A DNA stretch of 15,771 bases from Bacteroidales bacterium UBA3824. Its GTDB lineage: Bacteria > Bacteroidota > Bacteroidia > Bacteroidales > UBA3824. Location of the stretch: assembly GCA_002393195.1 (NCBI GenBank), contig DGIK01000106.1:4384-20154 (forward strand), in the 5' to 3' direction. Under the pieces are notes generated by a model. The model did no database searches. It was not told where the DNA came from and saw only the letters and a program-made list of their open reading frames with translations. Numbering within the stretch: the first letter of the stretch is position 1; each line of letters starts with the position of its first letter. Made by a program: the position numbers and the translations under genes. This document shows, piece after piece, positions 1 to 6,761 of this stretch.

Positions 1-57
1 ACCGAACAAGTAACCGAACAAGTAATGGGTCAGACCGAACAAGTAACCGAACAAGTA
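1..57 (+). repeat. 12-bp in-frame tandem repeat encoding TEQV
   Basis: ACCGAACAAGTA occurs four times exactly, at 1-12, 13-24, 34-45 and 46-57, with a 9-bp spacer (ATGGGTCAG) between the second and third. The unit is a multiple of three, so copy-number change lengthens or shortens the protein linker without frameshift. The array probably continues to the left of the window. Confidence 0.9.
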
Positions 58-270
58 CAAAGGTTACTTCAAGTTATTGATGGTGAAATGACGAGGGTAG
101 AAATAATGTTGTGCCTTGATTTAAATCATAGACCAACGTTTTATTATGATTATTTAAATCCGGCTTTACATTCGGGTTTGATAGCAATGACGCAGCCTGA
201 TTCGCCCAAGAGTCCGACCCAAAAATATTATTTAACAGAAAAAGGAAAACAATTGTTAAAGCAATTATGA
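1..270 (+). CDS. C-terminal part of a winged-helix regulator (AlbA_2/ATP-binding or Fic-type protein), 5' end outside window
   Basis: The reading frame is open to the left edge, so this is the tail of a longer protein; the ATG at 25 lies inside a repeat and is probably not the start. The visible part begins with TEQV repeats, which form the linker usually seen before the last domain, then a winged-helix-like domain of about 70 residues ending in YYLTEKGKQLL. In the known family, AlbA_2/divergent-AAA ATP-binding proteins and some Fic proteins of Bacteroidota end this way, and the C-terminal domain is thought to bind DNA. The stop overlaps the start of the next gene by four bases (ATGA), so the two are probably translationally coupled. 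This makes it a candidate local regulator of the sugar-acid genes. Which of the two families it belongs to cannot be decided from this end. Confidence 0.7.
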   Translation, partial: TEQVTEQVMGQTEQVTEQVQRLLQVIDGEMTRVEIMLCLDLNHRPTFYYDYLNPALHSGLIAMTQPDSPKSPTQKYYLTEKGKQLLKQL

Positions 271-1760
271 CACAATATATCCTCATCAATCCCGCCGACA
301 ATGTTTCGGTGGCTCTGTCGCCAATCAAGGCCGGTTCAAAAATCGACTTGAAGGGCGGTTTTGTGCTCAAAGACGACATTCCACAAGGTCACAAATTCGC
401 CGTTGTGGATATTCCAAAGGGCGGAAATGTTATAAAATACGGTTTCCCAATCGGACACGTAACGCAAGATGTGTCGCAGGGGTGTCATATCGACCATAAT
501 ATCCTGAAAACCAATCTTGAAGGCATTTCGGATTACACTTACACGCCCAATCTTGTGGAGATAAAACCATCTGACAATCAGCGCACTTTCTTGGGATTTA
601 GGCGCGGCGACGGTGGTGTCGGGGTTAGAAATCAAATTTGGATAATCCCGACTGTGGGCTGTGTCAACGGCATTGCGCAAAAGATAACTGAGCGTTTCCG
701 CGCCGAAATTTCAGGCAAGGAAGGCAGCGTGGACGCTGTGGTGGCGTTTCCGCACAATTATGGCTGTTCTCAACTTGGCTGCGACCACGAAAACACGCGC
801 AAAATACTCCGCAATATGGTGCATCATCCAAATGCGGGCGGAGTGCTGATGGTGGGGCTCGGTTGCGAAAACAATCAAATGTCAGCCTTCAAAGAACTTG
901 TCGGTGATATAGATGTTAACCGTGTCAAAATGTTTGAGGCACAGAAAGTTGAAGGCGACGAGGTGGAGTATGGATTGAAGATGTTAAGAGAGATATTTGA
1001 GGTGTGCAGCAAGGACGTCCGCACCGAAATCCCTGTGTCGGAATTGCGCGTCGGATTGAAATGCGGCGGCTCGGATGGCTTGTCGGGCATCACGGCAAAT
1101 CCGTTGCTCGGCGTTTTTAGTGATTGGATTGTATCTCAGGGCGGCACTACGGTATTGACCGAAGTACCCGAAATGTTTGGCGCGGAGACCATTCTGATGA
1201 ACCGTTGCGAGAGCCGTGAAGTGTTTGACAAGACTGTTGCGCTCATCAACAATTTCAAAAAATATTTTATGGACAACAATCAGCCGGTTTATGAAAATCC
1301 ATCGCCTGGCAACAAGGCGGGCGGCATTTCAACGCTTGAAGAAAAGTCGCTCGGCTGCACCCAAAAATGCGGCACAAGCACCGTCCGCGATGTTTTGAGT
1401 TATGGCGACACCCTCCAAACTCGTGGCCTCAACCTTCTCTCCGCGCCCGGCAACGACCTTGTGGCAGCCACCGCACTCGCCGCATCGGGCTGTCAGATGG
1501 TTTTGTTTACCACGGGACGCGGTACGCCGTTTGGGTCGATGGTGCCAACGATGAAAATCTCCACAAACTCGCCATTATTCAATGCCAAGCCGCAATGGAT
1601 TGATTTCAACGCCGGTGTAATTGCCGATGGAGAACCGATGGAGAATGTCGCAGCCCGCTTCATCGATTTTGTAATCGAAAAGGCGAGCGGCTCTGCGGTC
1701 AACAACGAGAAAAACGGTTACCGCGAGATTGCGATTTTCAAGACTGGGGTAACGCTGTAA
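267..1760 (+). CDS. uxaA: UxaA-family sugar-acid dehydratase (altronate/galactarate dehydratase family; possibly L-fuconate dehydratase)
   Basis: A 497-residue protein, the usual full length of the family (about 495). Residues 1-95 form the N-terminal SAF-like domain (KYGFPIGHV near 57-65, GCHIDHN near 72-78). The D-galactarate dehydratase/altronate hydrolase core follows: GFRRGDGGVGVRN (110-122), GCSQLGCDH, GLGCENNQ, GLKCGGSDGLSGITANP, TEVPEMFGAE, the Cys-rich GCTQKCGT and TTGRGTPFG. Family enzymes are metal-dependent and dehydrate sugar acids such as D-altronate to 2-keto-3-deoxy acids in the cytosol. The exact substrate cannot be read from sequence. A nearby amidohydrolase (2450-3379) suggests a lactone-to-acid-to-keto-acid route, as in the Campylobacter jejuni fucose locus, where a UxaA protein acts with an amidohydrolase. 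The start codon overlaps the upstream stop (ATGA), implying coupling. The gene symbol denotes the family, not a proven altronate activity. Confidence 0.92.
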   Translation: MTQYILINPADNVSVALSPIKAGSKIDLKGGFVLKDDIPQGHKFAVVDIPKGGNVIKYGFPIGHVTQDVSQGCHIDHNILKTNLEGISDYTYTPNLVEIKPSDNQRTFLGFRRGDGGVGVRNQIWIIPTVGCVNGIAQKITERFRAEISGKEGSVDAVVAFPHNYGCSQLGCDHENTRKILRNMVHHPNAGGVLMVGLGCENNQMSAFKELVGDIDVNRVKMFEAQKVEGDEVEYGLKMLREIFEVCSKDVRTEIPVSELRVGLKCGGSDGLSGITANPLLGVFSDWIVSQGGTTVLTEVPEMFGAETILMNRCESREVFDKTVALINNFKKYFMDNNQPVYENPSPGNKAGGISTLEEKSLGCTQKCGTSTVRDVLSYGDTLQTRGLNLLSAPGNDLVAATALAASGCQMVLFTTGRGTPFGSMVPTMKISTNSPLFNAKPQWIDFNAGVIADGEPMENVAARFIDFVIEKASGSAVNNEKNGYREIAIFKTGVTL

Positions 1761-1766
1761 ATGACG

Positions 1767-1818
1767 AATTTTGAATAATTTTGAAATAAATTTTTATAAA
1801 TTTCCCGCCGTCAGGCGG
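1767..1818 (+). repeat. 52-bp direct repeat, left copy (REP-like, with GC hairpin)
   Basis: This AT-rich block ends in the palindrome CCGCCGTCAGGCGG (stem CCGCC/GGCGG, loop GTCA). It is identical over 52 bp to 2382-2433; flanking bases differ on both sides. It lies 6 bp after uxaA. The hairpin could act as a terminator or mRNA-stabilising element, but it is not followed by a T-run, so intrinsic termination is doubtful. Confidence 0.9.
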
Positions 1819-1893
1819 TTGGATAAAAGATGTGGCCTTACGGCCAGAAATTTTACAAAAATTTAAAAGAAAATTTTTCAAAATTATTGGATT
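1769..1893. repeat. Foldback element: AT-rich arms around two GC hairpins
   Basis: The AT-rich arm at about 1772-1803 reappears, inverted and imperfect, at about 1860-1891; the reverse complement of the right arm begins AATAATTTTGAAA like the left arm. Between the arms are two hairpins: CCGCC-GTCA-GGCGG (1805-1818) and TGGCC-TTAC-GGCCA (1833-1846). The layout resembles a REP/BIME- or MITE-like non-coding element lying directly upstream of the GxxExxY gene. Only the left half occurs at the second copy (2382-2433). Confidence 0.55.
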
Positions 1894-1927
1894 GAAAGAA
1901 ATACAAACTATTATAAATCAATATTAT

Positions 1928-2353
1928 ATGGATTTGATAGAAGAACACAACAAGAAATACACTTTTTTCCGGGAGATTACAGGTGTGGCTATGAAAGTAC
2001 ACACCAAGTATAAACCAGGATTATTGGAGTCTGCGTATGAGGCAGCGATGAGATACCTATTGGACAAAATGGGGTATAAGGTTGAACGTCAGGTTTTTCT
2101 TCCAATTTTTTGGGATGATGTGCAACTTGACCAAACCTATCGTATGGATTTGGTGATTAATGATGACATCATTGTTGAACTCAAATCGGTAACTTATGTT
2201 GATACTAATCATCGTAAGCAATTGTGGAATTATATGAACTTGACTCACAAACCATTTGGTATGCTGATAAATTTCGGTGCCGAAAGCCTTTTCTCCGAAT
2301 GGTATGAACGTGATCCACAAACCGGGAAAATTGAAAAAATACGGTTACTGTAA
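1928..2353 (+). CDS. GxxExxY protein (PD-(D/E)XK nuclease-fold family)
   Basis: A 141-residue protein from the ATG at 1928, close to the usual family length (about 125-140). An upstream in-frame GTG (1832) would put the start inside a hairpin element, so the ATG is preferred. The name-giving motif is GLLESAY (G31, E34, Y37). A nuclease-like acidic pattern follows: RMDLVIND with D74, then VELKSV with E84 and K86, as in PD-(D/E)XK folds. The motif HRKQLWNYMNLT and the GMLINFG segment are also typical. The family is widespread in Bacteroidota and has no established biochemical role; nuclease activity is a fold-based inference. The gene interrupts a likely catabolic operon, is more AT-rich than its neighbours and is bracketed by 52-bp repeats, all pointing to acquisition as a cassette. 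Confidence 0.88.
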   Translation: MDLIEEHNKKYTFFREITGVAMKVHTKYKPGLLESAYEAAMRYLLDKMGYKVERQVFLPIFWDDVQLDQTYRMDLVINDDIIVELKSVTYVDTNHRKQLWNYMNLTHKPFGMLINFGAESLFSEWYERDPQTGKIEKIRLL

Positions 2354-2381
2354 AAATCAACGACGAGGATTAACGAGAACC

Positions 2382-2433
2382 AATTTTGAATAATTTTGAA
2401 ATAAATTTTTATAAATTTCCCGCCGTCAGGCGG
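2382..2433 (+). repeat. 52-bp direct repeat, right copy
   Basis: Identical to 1767-1818 over 52 bp, 615 bp downstream in the same orientation, and ending 16 bp before the amidohydrolase ATG. It contains the same CCGCCGTCAGGCGG hairpin but lacks the inverted right half seen at the left copy. Recombination between the copies would remove exactly the GxxExxY cassette and leave one hairpin between uxaA and the amidohydrolase. Confidence 0.9.
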
Positions 2434-2449
2434 CAAAAACAAAGTGATT

Positions 2450-3379
2450 ATGCAAATTATCGACGCACACAGCCATCTTTGGCTCAAACAGGATACCGTG
2501 GTGGACGGTCATCACCTCTACACCACAACTCGCGGACGCTCAATGTTTTTTGACGGCGAACGCCAAATGCTGCCCCCTTTTATGGTTGACGGCAAAAACA
2601 CAGCCGAAATTTTCCTTGCCAATATGGATTATGCACAGGTTGGCGGAGCGGTTGTGGTTCAGGAAGTTATCGACGGTATGCAAAACGATTACTTGATGCA
2701 GGTAGCTCGCAAATATCCCGACCGTTTTGTGGTTTGCGGAATGCCGCGCCTCGGTCTCGAATCAAAGGAAGCCGAGCCAAAAATCTCCGCCGACGACATT
2801 CTCAACGACATTAAACATTTACATTCGCTTGGTTTCAAGGCGATTGCAATTCCGGGACACCGTATCAACCGCCCGATGAAAGACCTTCTGCCTGCAATGA
2901 AATATATGGAGGAAAAACAGATGTTTTTCTCGATGTGCCTCGCCGACAACGAACGTCAGATTGCTGAATTTCAAGAAGTTATTTCCGAATGTCCCAATCT
3001 CAAAATCGCTATCGGACACTTTGGACTTGCCACCACTAAGAATTGGAAAAACCAAATTCTCCTTGCCCGCAATCCCAATGTTTTCATTGAATCGGGCGGC
3101 ATTACATGGCTCTACAACAGCGAGTTTTACCCGTTCCCCTCAGCCGTAAAAGCCATCCGCGAAGCCGCCGACCTTGTGGGCATCGACAAACTGATGTGGG
3201 GCAGCGACTATCCCCGCACCATCTGCGCCATCACCTACAAGATGTCGTACGATTTCATTGTCAAGAGCAACGCCTTCACCGATGCCGAAAAAGCCGCCTT
3301 CCTCGGCGAAAACGCAGTTAAGTTCTACGGTTTCAAGGATTTGCCGGAGTTGGAGTATGTGAAGAATATGTCGGAATAA
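2450..3379 (+). CDS. Amidohydrolase-2 family metal-dependent hydrolase (probable sugar lactonase)
   Basis: A 309-residue TIM-barrel hydrolase (ATG at 2450; an in-frame GTG at 2444 is possible). Visible metal-site residues are the N-terminal HxH (IDAHSH, H7 and H9), H190 in IAIGHFG and D253 in MWGSDYPR, the expected order for the amidohydrolase-2 family (PF04909). Members include sugar lactonases such as L-fuconolactonase and L-rhamnonolactonase as well as decarboxylases. Pairing with a UxaA-type dehydratase favours a lactonase that opens an aldonolactone to the acid which the dehydratase then uses; this is inference from context and from the C. jejuni fucose cluster, which also holds both families. 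No signal peptide is seen, so it should be cytosolic. It ends 3 bp from the convergent antitoxin gene. Confidence 0.85.
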   Translation: MQIIDAHSHLWLKQDTVVDGHHLYTTTRGRSMFFDGERQMLPPFMVDGKNTAEIFLANMDYAQVGGAVVVQEVIDGMQNDYLMQVARKYPDRFVVCGMPRLGLESKEAEPKISADDILNDIKHLHSLGFKAIAIPGHRINRPMKDLLPAMKYMEEKQMFFSMCLADNERQIAEFQEVISECPNLKIAIGHFGLATTKNWKNQILLARNPNVFIESGGITWLYNSEFYPFPSAVKAIREAADLVGIDKLMWGSDYPRTICAITYKMSYDFIVKSNAFTDAEKAAFLGENAVKFYGFKDLPELEYVKNMSE

Positions 3380-3382
3380 TCG

Positions 3383-3766
3383 CTATCTTGATACGCTCAT
3401 CGGCATACCGAAAGCCCACCCAAATTTGCGGACAAGTTCGGCGAGGAGATTGCGGTCTCTCGTGGGAATCAGAATATTGACCGATTCTTGTCGCGAATCG
3501 CGCTCTGCGATTTTTGCGGTGTCGAGGTCGTATTGTGTCTGCATATTCATCCAAATGTCGGCGGGTATGCCGAGTGCTTTTTCTAACGCAACGGCTACAT
3601 TAAGTGACACGCTTCGCTTGCCATTGACTGTTTCGCTTATAACAGACGGTTTTATGCCTGTTTGTTCTGCAAGTTGCTTCTGCGTAATGCCGCGCTCTTT
3701 GAGTTCGTCTTTTATCATTTCGCCGGGGTGAGTGGCGGCAAACGGGATGTAGGTCTTTTTATTCAT
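3383..3766 (-). CDS. higA: HigA-type antitoxin (XRE-family HTH)
   Basis: A 127-residue protein starting at the ATG at 3766; an upstream in-frame start at 3784 lies well inside the toxin gene and is unlikely. The N-terminus has the HigA signature HPGEMIKDEL, followed by a Cro/C1 helix-turn-helix (about residues 27-52: ITQKQLAEQTGIKPSVISETVNG in the sequence, here cited by position only as the core) and the typical ALGIPADIWMNMQTQYDL segment. HigA binds and neutralises HigB and represses its own operon. It overlaps the end of the toxin gene by 8 bp, with the toxin first, the standard higBA order. The C-terminal 40 residues form a slightly long tail with no recognised motif. Confidence 0.92.
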   Translation of the reverse strand: MNKKTYIPFAATHPGEMIKDELKERGITQKQLAEQTGIKPSVISETVNGKRSVSLNVAVALEKALGIPADIWMNMQTQYDLDTAKIAERDSRQESVNILIPTRDRNLLAELVRKFGWAFGMPMSVSR

Positions 3767-4076
3767 AGTGCTTAGAAATTTCAATTAATAATGCATTTAC
3801 AACAATGTTGTTTTCATCGGCAGAACTATTGAACAACAGACGGTATTGGTCGTTAATCCATACAGCATCAACGCCATTGAGGTCGCCTTTTTTCTTTTCA
3901 TAGTGAAGCGACTTGATTAAAAATAGGTCTTCAAGCCTTCTTGCTGCCTTTATATAGTTGACTACCTTGATATAGCGTTTTACAATGTCTTTCGACAGAC
4001 GCTTGTAACGGTGGTCTTTTGTGGCGCCCAAGGTGTAAAGATCCTCTAATCCTGTGTTATCAAATTCAATGTTCAT
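3759..4076 (-). CDS. higB: HigB-type toxin (RelE/ParE superfamily mRNA interferase)
   Basis: A 105-residue protein, the usual toxin size. Recognisable HigB features are DLYTLGATKDHRYKRLSKD near the N-terminus, the KSLHYEKKKGD segment (55-65), the strand WINDQYRL (73-80) and the end motif EISKHYE. HigB toxins are ribosome-dependent endoribonucleases that cut mRNA during translation. The gene is followed by higA with an 8-bp overlap and preceded by a Bacteroidota-type -7 box. It lies directly downstream, on the same strand, of the HerA-NurA-methyltransferase operon, 173 bp from the methyltransferase stop, which fits a defence-island setting. It appears complete. Confidence 0.92.
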   Translation of the reverse strand: MNIEFDNTGLEDLYTLGATKDHRYKRLSKDIVKRYIKVVNYIKAARRLEDLFLIKSLHYEKKKGDLNGVDAVWINDQYRLLFNSSADENNIVVNALLIEISKHYE

Positions 4077-4097
4077 TGTCCGATTGTTTTATTGCGG

Positions 4098-4105
4098 CAA
4101 ATATA
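4098..4105 (-). promoter_or_regulatory. -7 box of the higBA promoter
   Basis: On the minus strand TATATTTG matches the Bacteroidota -7 consensus TAnnTTTG, 21 bp upstream of the higB ATG. The best -33 candidate is a TTG about 22 nt further upstream (4128-4130), slightly farther than the usual 19-21, so the -33 element is weak. HigA would be expected to bind near here, but no clear palindromic operator was found. Confidence 0.55.
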
Positions 4106-4249
4106 ATAATAAATTTTGAAAAATTAGCAATTTTGCGAATTATTTTTGAGAAGATGTGCTTCATTGACATAAGTCAGTGTTTCGATGGCATTTGTTTGAA
4201 TACGGGCGGCATTAATATATGATTCTATATAGATTTCTTTATCAAAAAA

Positions 4250-5374
4250 TCATCTTGTTAAAATTATGTCAACTTCGCCCGGTTTCATTGACTTGTCCCC
4301 GAATAGTTTTGTTTGTGTCTTGGACAACTCTGTTAATGGTTTTTCCACTATTTGGACATTATGCTTCGGGAAGCGTTTTTGTAAAATTTCCAAAGTGGAT
4401 TTAAATGTAAATTCGCGTTTGTCTGTTCTTACATAAATTGTACTTTTTTTTGCCATCATCTTAGAACATAAGCCAAATACGTTATCCAAAAGTTCATAGT
4501 ATTCCTGTTTGTTTGCAAACCTACCCTTATGCTTGTCTTGTATTGCTTTGGGACTATCTGAACCACCCAACATCCATAATCTTAACCATTGGTCAGCATG
4601 GTAATTGGTTACAGCACAATACGGCGGAGACGTAAATAACAAAGAAAATTTTATGTTGTTTTCGATTGAACGTCTTGCTATATCAACCAATTGAACAGAA
4701 CTATCGCCAAAAAGTACTTTACTATCACAAACCTGAGGCAACCCTTTGGCGTAACGCCAATCAATCTTTTTAATTAAAAACTCACATGGGTTTATCTCAG
4801 GCGGTACAGCCATATTGTTGTTTTTCCACCAATTAACGGAATAATTCATACCCATTGATTTAGTCATACGCATTTGGTTGGATAATCCTTCGCCAATTTT
4901 GCCATGCAAATAAATCAATATGATGGACATCAATGTTGCATCAATGTTGTTATTTTCCCAATCCAAATAAGTCCTTGCCGACAAAAGAAACCTTAAAACT
5001 TCATTGCAATAGCATATATGGTAAAATTCAGGCATACCCAAAGCCATATCTTGAAACGCATCTCGTTTTCCATATATTTCAAGTAATCTATCAATAACAT
5101 CATCCTTTTTCGCAGGCGACAATTTAACTGTGCCATAAAGCCATCCCACTGGATTAATTTCTATGCCCAAACTATTTCTACCTAAAACACCGCCCGCAAA
5201 AATACTACTGCATCTGCCTGCAAAAGGGTCAATTATAAAATCCCCTTCTTTTGAATATTTCTCGACAACATCAAAAGCAAAATCAACAGGAAACATAGCA
5301 TAATAGGGACCGAACCGAGCCCAACGGCTTTCGGCTGTATCAAATCCATGTAATATTTTTTCTTTTACTAACAT
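4250..5374 (-). CDS. DNA methyltransferase of a HerA-NurA-methyltransferase operon (N6-A or N4-C type)
   Basis: A 374-residue protein from the ATG at 5374. The frame stays open 123 bp further upstream inside the nuclease gene, but the 5374 start gives a typical 7-bp stop/start overlap and precedes the conserved FGPYYAMFP block (21-29). Motif I is DPFAGR (49-54), followed by GIEINPVGW with the acidic E72 that would contact S-adenosylmethionine. Catalytic motif IV is TSPPY (248-252). Motif I precedes motif IV with about 195 residues between them, which could hold the target-recognition region. TSPPY fits amino-methylation (N4-cytosine or N6-adenine), not C5. Oddity: motif I continues as FAGRC where FAGRG is more usual. 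It is last in an operon with a DNA translocase and a nuclease, suggesting it marks self DNA. The recognition site is not predictable. Confidence 0.85.
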   Translation of the reverse strand: MLVKEKILHGFDTAESRWARFGPYYAMFPVDFAFDVVEKYSKEGDFIIDPFAGRCSSIFAGGVLGRNSLGIEINPVGWLYGTVKLSPAKKDDVIDRLLEIYGKRDAFQDMALGMPEFYHICYCNEVLRFLLSARTYLDWENNNIDATLMSIILIYLHGKIGEGLSNQMRMTKSMGMNYSVNWWKNNNMAVPPEINPCEFLIKKIDWRYAKGLPQVCDSKVLFGDSSVQLVDIARRSIENNIKFSLLFTSPPYCAVTNYHADQWLRLWMLGGSDSPKAIQDKHKGRFANKQEYYELLDNVFGLCSKMMAKKSTIYVRTDKREFTFKSTLEILQKRFPKHNVQIVEKPLTELSKTQTKLFGDKSMKPGEVDIILTR

Positions 5375-6747
5375 TTTGTTTTTCTCTCTTTGATTTCTTT
5401 TGCAATTTCGTCGAATAATCTTTTTCCCAAATTGAGAGGAATTGCCGCTTCTGCATGTGCCGAGATAAGCGGTGAGATGGAATTTGGATAACGGCATGAA
5501 ACTACGCTATCCAACAATGTCATAATATCTGCCAGTCTTGGGAATTGGTCAGGTTTTGCCGTTGATAGATTTTTTTGATAATCGGTAAAAGTACATGCAA
5601 CAGGTACTATTTTTTGTCCCGATTTGGTTTTGTAAAAGAATTTCCTACCGAAATAAGTGTCTTGACCATAAGGTTTTGTACTTTCGGAATATATAATATT
5701 CTTTTTGATATAGGAATCGTCTAATAGTAATGCTGATTGATTCGGAAATACGTCTGTATGTCCGTCTACATCAGTGTCGATGGTTTCAAAATGATTGAAA
5801 AAAGTACCGCTTTTTTCAATACCTATGATTAAAAGGTCAACACCGCTTACCTTTTTCTGTTTTTCATTTATCCTTTGTATCTCTTTGCTGATAACCTTAG
5901 TCAGCCATGATGAAGTGCTAAACACTGCCAATGGACCATCCATTACAAAGGCATATTCTTGCGCAAATTCAAGCCATCCATTTTGTTCAAATGCCCTGAG
6001 AATGTGAACGAGCCAAAGTTTTTCCATGGTGGACATTATTTGACCATACAACTCACCGCTCGTGCCGGAAGGATTAAGTAATTCATGCAAACGTAATGCG
6101 TCCGTAGAGTATAGATTTTTGCCGGAATGAGGACATTTGTAAATACCCATACCGTAAGTCATATCTTTGTCAGCATATCCTTCAATTGGACTCTTAGGCT
6201 TTGGCGTAGATTTTCCGTCTGAATCAATTTTAAGTTGAAATAAATATTCGTATGTATCTAAAAGAGATTCGCAATTTTTAAAGATTCTATTTCGTTCAAA
6301 TTCCTCATAAATTGCCTTTCTGACAGATGATTTGGCATCATCTTCTTTATCTAGGATGACATTACATCCGGGAAATACCGTTTCAATAGATGTTGCATCT
6401 TCTGTTTTTCTTGCTAATCGTGGATCAATAAACTTATTCGATTCCAATTGTTTTATTAAATCCAATTTGAGTAAAACAGACGCGATTGTAATGTAGCCAA
6501 ATTCAGCACCAGGAAAACCATTCTCAATAGGATGTGTCAAATTGCTGCCATCAATTGCAATGATGTAATTCGGCTGTAATTTGCTTCCTTCCAAATCTGA
6601 TTTTTTTACAATACTTTTTTTTACGCTGTTTGTCGCGTCTTTGTCCTTGTGACGGACAATTAAGCGTTTTTCAAGTTCAGCAACTTTTTTGCTTTCCATA
6701 ATCCGTCTAAGCGGTTCATAACTTGCAAATTCACCTTCGAAACTCAT
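5368..6747 (-). CDS. nurA: NurA-domain nuclease
   Basis: A 459-residue protein with a NurA-type (RNase H-like) nuclease domain. Key segments in order: YIIAIDGSN with D66, GYITIASV (84-91), FVMDGPLAVF with D270, GIEKSG with E311, YFGRKFFYK (366-373) and HAEAAIPLNLGKRLF with H431 and E433. NurA proteins are metal-dependent 5'-3' exo/endonucleases that work inside a HerA translocase in DNA end resection. Between the first two acidic motifs is an insertion of roughly 150 residues containing YKCPHSGKNLYSTDALRLHE, a sequence that looks like a degenerate Cys/His site. The start is supported by a strong Shine-Dalgarno (GGAGGG, 5 nt before the ATG), unusual for this phylum. The stop of herA is 14 bp upstream and the methyltransferase start overlaps its end by 7 bp, so the three genes form one operon. 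Confidence 0.85.
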   Translation of the reverse strand: MSFEGEFASYEPLRRIMESKKVAELEKRLIVRHKDKDATNSVKKSIVKKSDLEGSKLQPNYIIAIDGSNLTHPIENGFPGAEFGYITIASVLLKLDLIKQLESNKFIDPRLARKTEDATSIETVFPGCNVILDKEDDAKSSVRKAIYEEFERNRIFKNCESLLDTYEYLFQLKIDSDGKSTPKPKSPIEGYADKDMTYGMGIYKCPHSGKNLYSTDALRLHELLNPSGTSGELYGQIMSTMEKLWLVHILRAFEQNGWLEFAQEYAFVMDGPLAVFSTSSWLTKVISKEIQRINEKQKKVSGVDLLIIGIEKSGTFFNHFETIDTDVDGHTDVFPNQSALLLDDSYIKKNIIYSESTKPYGQDTYFGRKFFYKTKSGQKIVPVACTFTDYQKNLSTAKPDQFPRLADIMTLLDSVVSCRYPNSISPLISAHAEAAIPLNLGKRLFDEIAKEIKERKTKC

Positions 6748-6761
6748 TTTTCCCTCCGTTT
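6748..6761 (-). promoter_or_regulatory. Strong Shine-Dalgarno before nurA
   Basis: The short gap between the herA stop and the nurA ATG reads ACGGAGGGAAAAATG on the minus strand. GGAGGG would pair well with the 16S rRNA 3' end. Most other starts in the window show no such site, so nurA translation may be set higher than that of its neighbours. Confidence 0.6.

Noticed and set aside
4210..4249. Terminator after the methyltransferase gene
   Set aside because: Only short AT-only complementarity (around TCTATATAGA) without a GC stem; not convincing.
5375..5497. Upstream extension of the methyltransferase frame inside nurA
   Set aside because: It overlaps conserved nurA coding sequence (including H431) and reads as an out-of-frame shadow; the 7-bp overlap start at 5374 is more natural.
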